The position numbers and the translations under genes are program-made. A DNA stretch of 64,000 bases from an uncultured Halomonas sp. (GTDB lineage: Bacteria; Pseudomonadota; Gammaproteobacteria; Pseudomonadales; Halomonadaceae): assembly GCF_947500835.1 (NCBI RefSeq), contig NZ_CANMTQ010000010.1, positions 1 through 64,000 on the forward strand, written 5' to 3'. The notes under the pieces were generated by a model, which saw only the letters and a program-made list of their open reading frames with translations, was not told the origin of the DNA and ran no database searches. Shown here piece after piece: positions 18,465 to 26,236 of the stretch (position 1 is its first letter; each line of letters begins with the position of its first letter).

Positions 18465-19691
18465 ATGGCAGGGCCATTGGAGGGAATTCGTGTTCTTGAC
18501 TTGAGCAGGGTCATGGCGGGCCCATGGTGCACTCAGATCCTGGCTGACATGGGGGCCGAGATCATCAAGGTAGAGCGTCCCGGTGTTGGCGACGATACAC
18601 GTCATTGGGGACCGCCATGGCTCAAGGACGCCGATGGCAATGCTACCGGGGAGTCGGCCTACTATCTGAGTGCCAATCGCGGCAAGCACTCGGTGACCGT
18701 AGACCTTGGCAAGCCTGAGGGGCAGGCACTCATCCGGGAGCTTGCCATGCAATGCGATATCCTGGTCGAAAACTTCAAGACAGGAGGGCTGGCAAAGAAA
18801 GGGCTTGGCCATGACGCCCTCTCGGCGCTGAATCCGGGGCTCATTTATTGCTCCATCACGGGTTTCGGTCAAACCGGCCCCATGGCCGGTTTTGCAGGAT
18901 ATGATTACCTAGTGCAGGCCCAGGGCGGACTGATGAGTATCACCGGCATAGCCGATGGCCAACCCGGAGCCGCCCCACAGCGTGTCGGAATGGCGGTGGC
19001 GGATCTCACTACCGGTATGAACGCGACCATCGCCATCCTGGGTGCCCTGTACCATAGGACGCGCACGGGAGAGGGGCAGCATATCGACATGGCGCTGCTC
19101 GATGTTCAGGTCAGCTGGTTGGCCAACCAGGCTTCCAGTTATTTCTGCAGCGGCACGCCCCCCACGCGTACCGGTGAATATCACCCCAACCTTGCACCTT
19201 ACCAACCGTTCCCTACGGCAGATGGGGAGTTGGTCATCATTGCGATCGGGAATGATGGTCAATTCCAGCGCTTCTGCAGTGCCATCGGTCGCCCGGAGCT
19301 GGCGATGGATCATCGCTTCAGTGCCAATCCTAGCCGGGTGCAGAATCGACCAGCGCTCGTCGATATCCTATCGAACATAACGAAAGGCAAGGGTAGCGAG
19401 GAGTGGATTGGAATGCTGCGGGCCATCGATGTCCCCTGTGGCCCGATCCAAGACATCGCGCAGGTCTTCCGCGATCCGCAAGTGTTGGCGAGAGGCATGA
19501 AGGTCGAGCTGCCGGATGCCGAGGCTGGAAGCATCAGCGGTGTCGCCAACCCCATCAAGTACTCGAAGACAACGCTGGAATACGCTAAGGCTCCGCCAAG
19601 GCTCGGCGTGGACACCGTCGATGTGCTCGAGCGTGTGCTGGGCAAGAGTCAGGAGGATATCGCGCTGCTCAAGGAAAAAGACGCCATCTGA
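18465..19691 (+). CDS. CaiB/BaiF family (class III) CoA-transferase
   Basis: A 408-residue class III CoA-transferase. The family N-terminus is GIRVLDLSRVMAGPWCTQILADMGAEIIKVERPG, and YYLSANRGKHSVTVDLGKPEGQ and DILVENFKTGGLAKKGLGHD follow. The GYDYLVQAQGGLMSITG segment holds the aspartate expected to carry the acyl anhydride intermediate. These enzymes move CoA from a donor such as succinyl-CoA to a carboxylic acid, so an acid can be activated without ATP. With the transporter genes upstream and the dehydrogenase/hydratase operon nearby, it is the best candidate for the activation step of the unknown pathway (inference). The ribosome site is weak. Confidence 0.92.
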   Translation: MAGPLEGIRVLDLSRVMAGPWCTQILADMGAEIIKVERPGVGDDTRHWGPPWLKDADGNATGESAYYLSANRGKHSVTVDLGKPEGQALIRELAMQCDILVENFKTGGLAKKGLGHDALSALNPGLIYCSITGFGQTGPMAGFAGYDYLVQAQGGLMSITGIADGQPGAAPQRVGMAVADLTTGMNATIAILGALYHRTRTGEGQHIDMALLDVQVSWLANQASSYFCSGTPPTRTGEYHPNLAPYQPFPTADGELVIIAIGNDGQFQRFCSAIGRPELAMDHRFSANPSRVQNRPALVDILSNITKGKGSEEWIGMLRAIDVPCGPIQDIAQVFRDPQVLARGMKVELPDAEAGSISGVANPIKYSKTTLEYAKAPPRLGVDTVDVLERVLGKSQEDIALLKEKDAI

Positions 19692-19743
19692 TCAAGATCG
19701 TCGGATATCGATGCCTCTCTGATCGACTTCCTTTTCCCGATAA

Positions 19744-20457
19744 TCAGCCGACCGTCACGCCGCCGCAAACAAACAGCGTCTGTCCAGTGACGAAACCACT
19801 ACGCGCGTCGCAGAAGAAACTGACGGTATGGGCGACATCTTCCGGCTGGCCCATGCGCTGGACCGGGATGTTATCGATGATGCGCCTGGCGCGCTCGGAG
19901 TCGGGTGGGTTGTTTTGCCAGAATGCCGTGGTCGCAATGGGACCTGGTGCCACGCAGTTGACCGTGATGCCGCCGCCGGCCAGTTCCAGCGACCACGTTC
20001 TGGCCATGGACTGTAGGGCACCCTTGGTGGCGCTGTAGAGAGTTCTCGCCTCCTTGCCCAGCACGACGCGGCTAGTATTGAGTACGATCCTGCCGAAACC
20101 CTGCTCGCGCATGTGAGGCAACAGGGCTTTTGTGCAGACCAGCGCGGAGCGTGCATTCAGGTGCATCAGGCGGTCGAAGTCCGCAACATCCACTTCGTCC
20201 AATAGAGCCGGTACGACGATGCCTACGTTGTTCACGAGCCGGGTCACGGTATGTCGCGAAGTAATCTCATCGATCGCCGCTCGGGTGGCGTCCACATCGG
20301 AAAGGTCGACGCGCTGAGCATCCTCCTTTAGGGTCTCGGCTTCCGGCGCCTCGATGTCCAGTACGAAGACGCGATAGCCATCCTGCTGCAGGCGCAGGGC
20401 AATGGCCTGGCCAATGTTTCGGGCACCGCCGGTTACCACTACACAGGGTTGGGTCAT
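19744..20457 (-). CDS. Short-chain dehydrogenase/reductase
   Basis: A 237-residue SDR. The cofactor motif is TGGARNIG, LVNNVG is the structural NNAG variant, and the catalytic set is S (in NTSRVV) with YSATK (Tyr and Lys). The C-terminal VNCVAPGPIATTAFW loop and the GQTLFVCGG ending are usual for the FabG-like subgroup. GGAG lies nine bases before the ATG. It converges on the CoA-transferase gene with 52 bp between the stops. It could supply the 3-hydroxyacyl-CoA dehydrogenase step missing from the truncated FadB-like protein (inference from context only). The real substrate is unknown. Confidence 0.85.
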   Translation of the reverse strand: MTQPCVVVTGGARNIGQAIALRLQQDGYRVFVLDIEAPEAETLKEDAQRVDLSDVDATRAAIDEITSRHTVTRLVNNVGIVVPALLDEVDVADFDRLMHLNARSALVCTKALLPHMREQGFGRIVLNTSRVVLGKEARTLYSATKGALQSMARTWSLELAGGGITVNCVAPGPIATTAFWQNNPPDSERARRIIDNIPVQRMGQPEDVAHTVSFFCDARSGFVTGQTLFVCGGVTVG

Positions 20458-20499
20458 AAGTATGCTCCGGGGTCTCGTGGTCGGTTGGGCAGGGAGGGT

Positions 20500-20664
20500 G
20501 TGTCAGCGATCATCACCTTCATGGCCACCGCCTCGGGCATGAGTCTGTTCGTCCTTGGCTCGGCCTTCTGGGGCGTGGTGATCGGCTGTGGGGCTTACGC
20601 GCTGCTAGGCAATGGTGGTCGCAGGCTACCGTTTTTGGAAAATAAAGAGGCTGGTAGATCATGA
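20500..20664 (+). CDS. Possible small membrane protein
   Basis: An open frame of about 54 codons starting at GTG 20500, just after AGGGAGG; an in-frame ATG exists at 20521, and the frame is open back to 20449. It has one hydrophobic segment (MSLFVLGSAFWGVVIGCGAYALL) followed by a basic tail. It lies between the divergent SDR start and the tail of the dmpR-like gene, and its stop overlaps the end of that gene. I do not recognise it, and it may be non-coding. Confidence 0.3.
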   Translation: MSAIITFMATASGMSLFVLGSAFWGVVIGCGAYALLGNGGRRLPFLENKEAGRS

Positions 20665-22377
20665 CTTGCCGTGTTTCTTCAGCCGATAGTCCAGCGCTGC
20701 GCGGCTCAGTCCTAGACGACGTGCGGCGGCAGACACGTTGCCACTGGTCTCTTGATAGGCACATTCCAGTAAGGCTTCCTCGAGAGCCTCAAGGCCGATC
20801 CCATGGTTCAGGATACTCTTGCAAAGGGCTTCAAGAGTCACGTTCTCTTCTAAGATGCTCTGTTCACCGTCCGTTTGTAGATGTCCACTGGCAGCTATCG
20901 TCTTGCCGCGTCCGCCTGTGCCATGAACCATCTGTTGCCCGAACAAGGCTTGTTCGCTGATTGACTGGCGGTCTCCGGTGAGAATTACCCCGCGCTCGAT
21001 GATGTTTTGTAGTTCGCGGATATTGCCAGGCCAGGGATGGGCCTGTAATGCCGACAATGCCTGATCGGTGAACCCGAGGGTCTTGATGCGATGTTGGTGT
21101 TCGGAATGTGCCAGAAAATGCTCGGCGAGCAAGGGAATATCGTCGCAGCGTTCGCGAAGGGGCGGGATCGTGACCGGATAGGCATTGAGCCTGAAAAAGA
21201 GGTCGGCGCGGAAACGGCCGTCTTCGACGCGTTGGGAAAGATCGCCGTGGGTGGCGGCCACGATACGCACATCGACGTGCCGGCTTTCCTGGCCACCGAC
21301 CCGCTCGATCTGGTGCTCCTGCAGGGCTCGCAATAACGCTGCTTGGGCCCGAGGAGACAGTTCGGCAAGCTCATCGAGGAATAGTGTGCCACCATGAGCG
21401 CGCTCGAAGCGCCCGGCACGGGATTGCACAGCCCCGGTATAGGCGCCTTTCTCAACCCCGAACAGCTCCGACTCGATCAGGTCCGATGGAATCGCCGCGC
21501 AGTTGATGGCGATGAACGGGCCTTTGGCGCGCTTGCTCTGTTCATGCACACGGCGGGCGAGAATTTCCTTACCGCTACCGGTTTCGCCCAGCAACATGAT
21601 GGGTACCTCCGAACCGGCAGCGCGATCAATCAGGTCAAGACTTTCCATGAAACCCGGCGTCTTGCCGATAGGGCGATATTTTTCGTCACTGTGATGGCGA
21701 GCAATGTCACTCTCCAAGTGGGCAACTTGCGACTGCAGCTCGTAGAGTTCATCAATCAGCGGGTCTTCGCGGAATAGCCCGGCGAAGGTCTCATGGTCCT
21801 CCCATTCCTGAGCCGGTTTGCCGATGATGCGACAGCGCTGATCACCGCAGCCGCGACACTCCACCTCACGAAATTGGATGTCCTGGTTCATGAACTGACT
21901 GGAATAGGCGCAGGCATAGCCCAGCAGCATCCAGCAGGCCGGCTCCTTCAGTTGATTGAAGACCGCTTGATTGGTTGCGACCTCGAAAGAGTCCTGCCAT
22001 TCGAACTCCGCATAGAAATGTTGTTTCTCAGGTGCGATCTCCAAGGCAATCGGGACGACCTTGACCACGCCGCGCAAGGTATGTAACTGAGGGCCGGTCA
22101 TGAAGCCGTCTTCTATAGTCATATTCTGGCCCCGTATTTCCCGGGCCAATTCCGCATCCTTTAAACCCGAATGGTAGCCGAGACGCATGAAAAAGCCTTG
22201 AGCACGCTTGATGCCTATAGTGTTGATGATTTCCTTGCGGAAGGTCGCCATGGTTTGCACCTGCATCAACATGACGCGCTGTTCGCCAAGCCAGATTTTT
22301 CCTTCTTCTGGCAGAAAACGTAGCTTTGCAATGATGTCCTGGCTATCAGGATAGGAGGGAATTATCGAGCTTGGCAT
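20659..22377 (-). CDS. dmpR: Sigma-54-dependent phenol-responsive activator (DmpR/MopR family)
   Basis: A 572-residue NtrC-type activator. Residues 1-200 form the XylR-N/V4R sensor. With a seven-residue offset from MopR, the phenol-pocket residues His106 and Trp134 fall on His99 and Trp127 here, and the zinc ligands Cys155, Glu178, Cys181 and Cys189 fall on Cys148, Glu171, Cys174 and Cys182. The AAA+ domain has Walker A GETGSGKE (264-271), the sigma-54 contact loop as GAYTGA (311-316; the usual form is GAFTGA) and Walker B GGTLFLDE. The C-terminus has a Fis-type helix-turn-helix (NVSAAARRLGLSRAALDYRL). It is divergent from the phenol hydroxylase operon, which has a -24/-12 promoter. It most likely senses phenols and turns on dmpKLMNOP. 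The sensor match was made by hand alignment from memory of MopR. Confidence 0.93.
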   Translation of the reverse strand: MPSSIIPSYPDSQDIIAKLRFLPEEGKIWLGEQRVMLMQVQTMATFRKEIINTIGIKRAQGFFMRLGYHSGLKDAELAREIRGQNMTIEDGFMTGPQLHTLRGVVKVVPIALEIAPEKQHFYAEFEWQDSFEVATNQAVFNQLKEPACWMLLGYACAYSSQFMNQDIQFREVECRGCGDQRCRIIGKPAQEWEDHETFAGLFREDPLIDELYELQSQVAHLESDIARHHSDEKYRPIGKTPGFMESLDLIDRAAGSEVPIMLLGETGSGKEILARRVHEQSKRAKGPFIAINCAAIPSDLIESELFGVEKGAYTGAVQSRAGRFERAHGGTLFLDELAELSPRAQAALLRALQEHQIERVGGQESRHVDVRIVAATHGDLSQRVEDGRFRADLFFRLNAYPVTIPPLRERCDDIPLLAEHFLAHSEHQHRIKTLGFTDQALSALQAHPWPGNIRELQNIIERGVILTGDRQSISEQALFGQQMVHGTGGRGKTIAASGHLQTDGEQSILEENVTLEALCKSILNHGIGLEALEEALLECAYQETSGNVSAAARRLGLSRAALDYRLKKHGKS

Positions 22378-22425
22378 GAGTTATCCCATGATATTGTGAT
22401 TATAGTATTGATAACAAAAGCTTTT

Positions 22426-22442
22426 TTGATGGTTGATCTCAA
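22426..22442. promoter_or_regulatory. Possible upstream activator site for the DmpR-like protein
   Basis: TTGATGGTTGATCTCAA resembles the TTGATCAATTGATCAA type of site bound by XylR/DmpR activators, with TTGA and TCAA at its ends. It lies roughly 220-240 bp before the expected dmp transcription start, somewhat farther than in known phenol promoters. Confidence 0.35.
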
Positions 22443-22545
22443 GTCCAAAAGCATTTTTCAGCTATTCGCCAGTGTCCCTTGTCCTCTTCCAGCATGCAAA
22501 TACCTTCATGATTTGCCCAAGTGGCAATGCAGCAATTCATCAATT

Positions 22546-22558
22546 CATCAATGATTTG
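22546..22558. promoter_or_regulatory. Possible IHF site in the dmp promoter region
   Basis: CATCAATGATTTG matches the IHF consensus WATCAANNNNTTR at every fixed position except the first base. It lies between the candidate activator site and the -24/-12 promoter, where IHF bends DNA at sigma-54 promoters. Confidence 0.35.
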
Positions 22559-22638
22559 CATCGTGACCTTAAAACCACGCCGATGTGTTTTCGATTCAAA
22601 TCATTGTTTGAAAATGTGAATTTATTATTTTTATTAAG

Positions 22639-22655
22639 TTGGCACGCTTCTTGTA
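22639..22655 (+). promoter_or_regulatory. Sigma-54 (-24/-12) promoter of the phenol hydroxylase operon
   Basis: TTGGCACGCTTCTTGTA matches the sigma-54 consensus TGGCAC-N5-TTGCA with the -12 GC changed to GT. The GG at 22641-22642 and the GT at 22653-22654 have the required ten-base spacing. Transcription would begin near 22665, 40 bp before dmpK. Confidence 0.8.
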
Positions 22656-22704
22656 CTAACAACTGAAAGTCGCACAACGTACAAAAGTTCGCAAGAGGCA
22701 TGCC

Positions 22705-22953
22705 ATGCTTACTTCTTCAGTTCCCCCATCGCTGCGCTGTTTCGTACGAGAGCGTAGCCGCAACGAGCGCTTCGTGGAGTTCGATTTCGCTATTGAGGAT
22801 CCCGAGCTGTTTGTCGAGTTGATTCTGCCTCCTCAGGCCTTCGAAGAATTCTGCTCGCGCAATGCAGTGATCTTTATGAGCGAGGAAGAAGGCCGTGAAG
22901 TCGATAAGCAGATGGAAAAATGGCGCTATGGCGATGCGGAGTTGCATCGATAG
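22705..22953 (+). CDS. dmpK: Phenol hydroxylase assembly protein DmpK (P0)
   Basis: An 82-residue protein matching the P0 component of multicomponent phenol hydroxylases, with a typical RCFVRERSRNERFVEFDFAIEDPELFVELILPP and a C-terminal EVDKQMEKWRYGDAEL. P0 is not part of the final enzyme; in DmpK it helps deliver iron to, or activate, the oxygenase. AAGAGG lies six bases before the ATG. It is the first gene after the sigma-54 promoter, and the gene order K-L-M-N-O-P is the standard one. Confidence 0.93.
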   Translation: MLTSSVPPSLRCFVRERSRNERFVEFDFAIEDPELFVELILPPQAFEEFCSRNAVIFMSEEEGREVDKQMEKWRYGDAELHR

Positions 22954-23000
22954 TTGCCATCGACCCCTAACCTTTGGAAAAGAACAAGTCTGGAGTTGAC

Positions 23001-23996
23001 ATGAGCGTTGAAATCAAGACCACAAGCATCGAACCGATTCGCCAAACCTATGGCCATACCCAGCGCCGTTTTGGTGACAAACCAGCGACCCGCTATCAAG
23101 AAGCCAGCTTTGATATCCAGTCGACCACCAATTTTCACTATCGCCCGCTCTACGACCATCAATTCGAGCTCTACGATCCCGACCATACTGCGCTGAAAAT
23201 GTGTGACTGGTATGCCTTCAGCGATCCTCGCCAGTTCTATTACGGGGCTTGGGTGGCCAATCGCGATGCCATGCAGAAGAACGCCGAGAATAGCTTCAGC
23301 TTTTTTGAGAAGCGCAATCTAGGCAGCCGCCTGAGCGACGAAGCGAAGCAGTTGGTAATCAAGACTCTACTGCCACTGCGGCACATGGAGATGGGCGCCA
23401 ACATGAATAACGTTGGCATCGCCGGCGACGCCTATGGCACCACTATCAGTCAAGCACATATGTTCCACGGCATGGATCGCCTGGCCACCGCCCAGTATCT
23501 ATCGCGTATCGGCCTGTTGATCGACGATACCCCCGGCGTGGTTCTTGCCGAGGCCAAGCAGCTGTGGATGGAAGATCCTGCCTGGCAGGGAGTGCGTCGC
23601 TACGTAGAGGACTCTTTTGTCATCAAGGATTGGGCGGAGCTCAGCGTGGCCCAGAACCTGGTGTTTGACGGTCTGTTGTACCCCTATCTGAATGATCATC
23701 TCGAGGCGGAACTGGACGAACTGGGTGGCGGCGATATCGCCATACTTACCGATTTCATGGGCGACTGGTTTAAGGACGGCACTCGCTTCATTGATGCACT
23801 GTTCAAGACGCTAGCCGCTGAAAGCGAGGCCAATCGCGAGCAATTGAACCGGTGGATCCAGCACTGGCACGAGCGGGCCGTTGAGGCTCTCGAGCCGATC
23901 GTCGGCAAGGCCGGCATTGCCAGCTCACAAGCGCTGCTTGCCAAACGGTTGACCAAGCTTGGCTTGGATACCGACGCCGTCGCCAGCCATTACTGA
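23001..23996 (+). CDS. dmpL: Phenol hydroxylase small oxygenase subunit DmpL (P1)
   Basis: A 331-residue beta subunit of the diiron hydroxylase. Family segments include RRFGDKPATRYQEASFDIQ near the N-terminus, FYYGAWVANRDAMQKN, and the MGANMNNVGIAGDAYGTTISQAHMFHGMDRLATAQYLSR block that packs against the large subunit. It has no metal ligands of its own, as expected. The start at 23001 has GGAG before it; the frame extends nine codons upstream from a TTG that is less suitable. It is followed by dmpM after 30 bp. Confidence 0.95.
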   Translation: MSVEIKTTSIEPIRQTYGHTQRRFGDKPATRYQEASFDIQSTTNFHYRPLYDHQFELYDPDHTALKMCDWYAFSDPRQFYYGAWVANRDAMQKNAENSFSFFEKRNLGSRLSDEAKQLVIKTLLPLRHMEMGANMNNVGIAGDAYGTTISQAHMFHGMDRLATAQYLSRIGLLIDDTPGVVLAEAKQLWMEDPAWQGVRRYVEDSFVIKDWAELSVAQNLVFDGLLYPYLNDHLEAELDELGGGDIAILTDFMGDWFKDGTRFIDALFKTLAAESEANREQLNRWIQHWHERAVEALEPIVGKAGIASSQALLAKRLTKLGLDTDAVASHY

Positions 23997-24026
23997 ATTA
24001 GCCCATTACAGACTCGGGAGCCTTCC

Positions 24027-24296
24027 ATGTCACGTGTGTTTATCGCCCTGCAGGACAACGAGAACTCGCGATTCATCGTCGAGGCGATCAGCGAGGACAA
24101 CCCCAATGCCGAGGTCAAGCACAGTCCGGCGATGATCCGCATTGAGGCAGACGATCGCCTGACGATTTATCGCGAAACCGTCGAGGAAAAGCTCGGCCGC
24201 GATTGGGACACCCAGGAGCTGCAGATCGACATGATTAGTATCGGCGGCAACGTCGACGAGGATGACGACAGCTTCACGCTCTACTGGAACAGCTGA
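24027..24296 (+). CDS. dmpM: Phenol hydroxylase regulatory protein DmpM (P2)
   Basis: An 89-residue cofactor-free effector protein. It shows the family start SRVFIALQDNENSRFIVEAISEDNP and ends EDDDSFTLYWNS. P2 binds the oxygenase and is needed for turnover, in the same way as MmoB of methane monooxygenase. It has the length usual for the family and lies in the conserved position between the two oxygenase subunit genes. Confidence 0.95.
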   Translation: MSRVFIALQDNENSRFIVEAISEDNPNAEVKHSPAMIRIEADDRLTIYRETVEEKLGRDWDTQELQIDMISIGGNVDEDDDSFTLYWNS

Positions 24297-24338
24297 GTTT
24301 CACGATATTGCAACGACAAGCCTTGAGGAGTTCATTCA

Positions 24339-25850
24339 ATGAATGCCAAGACCAGCAAGCGTCTGAATATGAAGGACCGCTACCGGATCATGACCCGAGA
24401 CCTGGCCTGGGAGCCTAGCTACCAGCGTCACGAAGATATCTTTCCTCAGGAAGACTTCGAGGGGATCAAGATCGTAGACTGGAGTCAGTGGGAGGATCCG
24501 TTCCGGCTGACCATGGACAACTACTGGAAATTCCAGGCGGAGAAAGAGCGCAAGCTTTATGCGATCTTCGACGCGGTGTCCCAGAACAATGGCCAGATGA
24601 ACGTCAGCGACCCACGCTACTTGAACGCGGTGAAACTGTTCATTACCGCCGTGACACCGCTTGAGTACAACGCCTATAAAGGCTACGCCCGGGTAGGACG
24701 TCAGTTTGGAGGCGTCGGTGCGCGTATTGCCTGTCAGATGCAATCCATTGATGAGCTGCGTCACACCCAGACCCAGATCCATGCCATGAGCCACTACAAC
24801 AAGTATTTCGGTGGCATGCATGATTTTCCACATATGTTCGATCGAGTGTGGTACCTGTCGGTGCCCAAGTCGTTCTTCGAGGATGCCTCTACTGCCGGAC
24901 CCTTCGAGTTCCTCACCGCGATCTCGTTCTCCTTCGAGTATGTGCTGACCAACCTGCTGTTCCTGCCGTTCATGTCCGGTGCCGCCTACAACGGTGACAT
25001 GAACACCGTGACCTTCGGCTTTTCGGCTCAGTCCGATGAGGCGCGGCACATGACCCTGGGTCTCGAGATCATCAAATTCATCCTCGAACAGCACGAAGAC
25101 AACGTGCCGATCGTCCAGAAGTGGCTGGACAAGTGGCTATGGCGCGGTTACCGGCTGCTTTCCATCGTCGGCATGATGATGGACTACATGCTGCCCAACA
25201 AGGTGATGTCCTGGGCCGAAGCCTGGGAAATGTATTACGAGGAGGCCGGCGGTGCCCTGTTCAAGGAGCTTGAGCGCTACGGCATTCGCCCACCCAAGTT
25301 CGCAGAGCAAACAGTGATAGGTAAGAACCACGTAAGCCATCAGACCTGGTTCGTCTTCTATCAGTATGGTCACGCCACTGCTTTTAACACTTGGATCCCC
25401 ACCGCCAAGGAGATGGATTGGCTGTCCGAGAAGTATCCAGACACTTTCGATCGCCTCTATCGCCCACGCTTTGAATTGCTGGCGGAAAAAGCCGCCAAAG
25501 GCGAACGCTTCTATAACAACACGCTGCCTCAGTTGTGTCAGATCTGTCAGATTCCGCTGGCGATAACCGAACCGGATGACGACACCATGATCAGCCATCG
25601 CGACACGGTCCATGAAGGCGAACGCTATCACTTCTGTTCCGATGGTTGCCGCGACATTTTCCATAACGAGCCAGAGAAGTACGTTCAGGCGTGGCTGCCG
25701 GTGCACCAGATCCTGCAAGGCAACTGCGGCGGTGCGGACATGGAAAAAGTGATTGGCGACTATTACCGCATTGAAATGGGCGAGGACAACCTCGAATTCG
25801 AGGGCTCCCCGGAGCAGCGTCGTTGGAAACAGTGGAAACAGGCCGTCTGA
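24339..25850 (+). CDS. dmpN: Phenol hydroxylase large oxygenase subunit DmpN (P3)
   Basis: A 503-residue catalytic subunit with the carboxylate-bridged diiron site. All six ligands can be placed: Glu109, Glu139 and His142 (DELRH), then Glu200, Glu234 and His237 (DEARH). This is the bacterial multicomponent monooxygenase pattern. A C-terminal YHS-like segment has CQICQIPL and FCSDGCRDIFHNEPEKY. The enzyme hydroxylates phenol, and probably cresols, to catechols with oxygen and NADH-derived electrons from DmpP. GAGG precedes the ATG. Confidence 0.97.
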   Translation: MNAKTSKRLNMKDRYRIMTRDLAWEPSYQRHEDIFPQEDFEGIKIVDWSQWEDPFRLTMDNYWKFQAEKERKLYAIFDAVSQNNGQMNVSDPRYLNAVKLFITAVTPLEYNAYKGYARVGRQFGGVGARIACQMQSIDELRHTQTQIHAMSHYNKYFGGMHDFPHMFDRVWYLSVPKSFFEDASTAGPFEFLTAISFSFEYVLTNLLFLPFMSGAAYNGDMNTVTFGFSAQSDEARHMTLGLEIIKFILEQHEDNVPIVQKWLDKWLWRGYRLLSIVGMMMDYMLPNKVMSWAEAWEMYYEEAGGALFKELERYGIRPPKFAEQTVIGKNHVSHQTWFVFYQYGHATAFNTWIPTAKEMDWLSEKYPDTFDRLYRPRFELLAEKAAKGERFYNNTLPQLCQICQIPLAITEPDDDTMISHRDTVHEGERYHFCSDGCRDIFHNEPEKYVQAWLPVHQILQGNCGGADMEKVIGDYYRIEMGEDNLEFEGSPEQRRWKQWKQAV

Positions 25851-25859
25851 GGAGAAGTA

Positions 25860-26225
25860 ATGATGAGTGTCAATGCCAACTACCCCAACTACCAGGGCCC
25901 GGTGCGCGATAGGGTCGAGAACTTCCACGGTAGCCAGCTTGTGTACGTGCTATGGGAACGTCATCTGTTGTTTTGCGCGCCGCTGACCTTCCTTGCTGAT
26001 CCCGAAATGAGCTTCGTTGATTTTCTGAGCGAAATATTGCGTCCGGCCCTGGCCCCGCACCCGGAAAGTGAGCAACTGAGGTTCGACGAGGCTAAATGGC
26101 GTCTTGATGGTGAGGATTTCCAGCCGGATCTGGAAAAATCTCTGATCGACAATGGTATCGATCACAAGTCCCAGTTGCGTCTGATCACACCGTGGCTTTC
26201 CGACTTGGCCGATGCTGCTATCTGA
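25860..26225 (+). CDS. dmpO: Phenol hydroxylase third oxygenase subunit DmpO (P4)
   Basis: A 121-residue gamma subunit. It has the family features RVENFHGSQLVYVLWERHLLFCAPLTF near the N-terminus and a C-terminal SQLRLITPWLSDLADAAI. It completes the (alpha-beta-gamma)2 oxygenase. GGAG lies five bases before the ATG at 25860; the next in-frame ATG, one codon on, is equally possible. It starts only nine bases after dmpN, so it is likely translated together with it. Confidence 0.93.
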   Translation: MMSVNANYPNYQGPVRDRVENFHGSQLVYVLWERHLLFCAPLTFLADPEMSFVDFLSEILRPALAPHPESEQLRFDEAKWRLDGEDFQPDLEKSLIDNGIDHKSQLRLITPWLSDLADAAI

Positions 26226-26236
26226 GGAGGGGTGTC

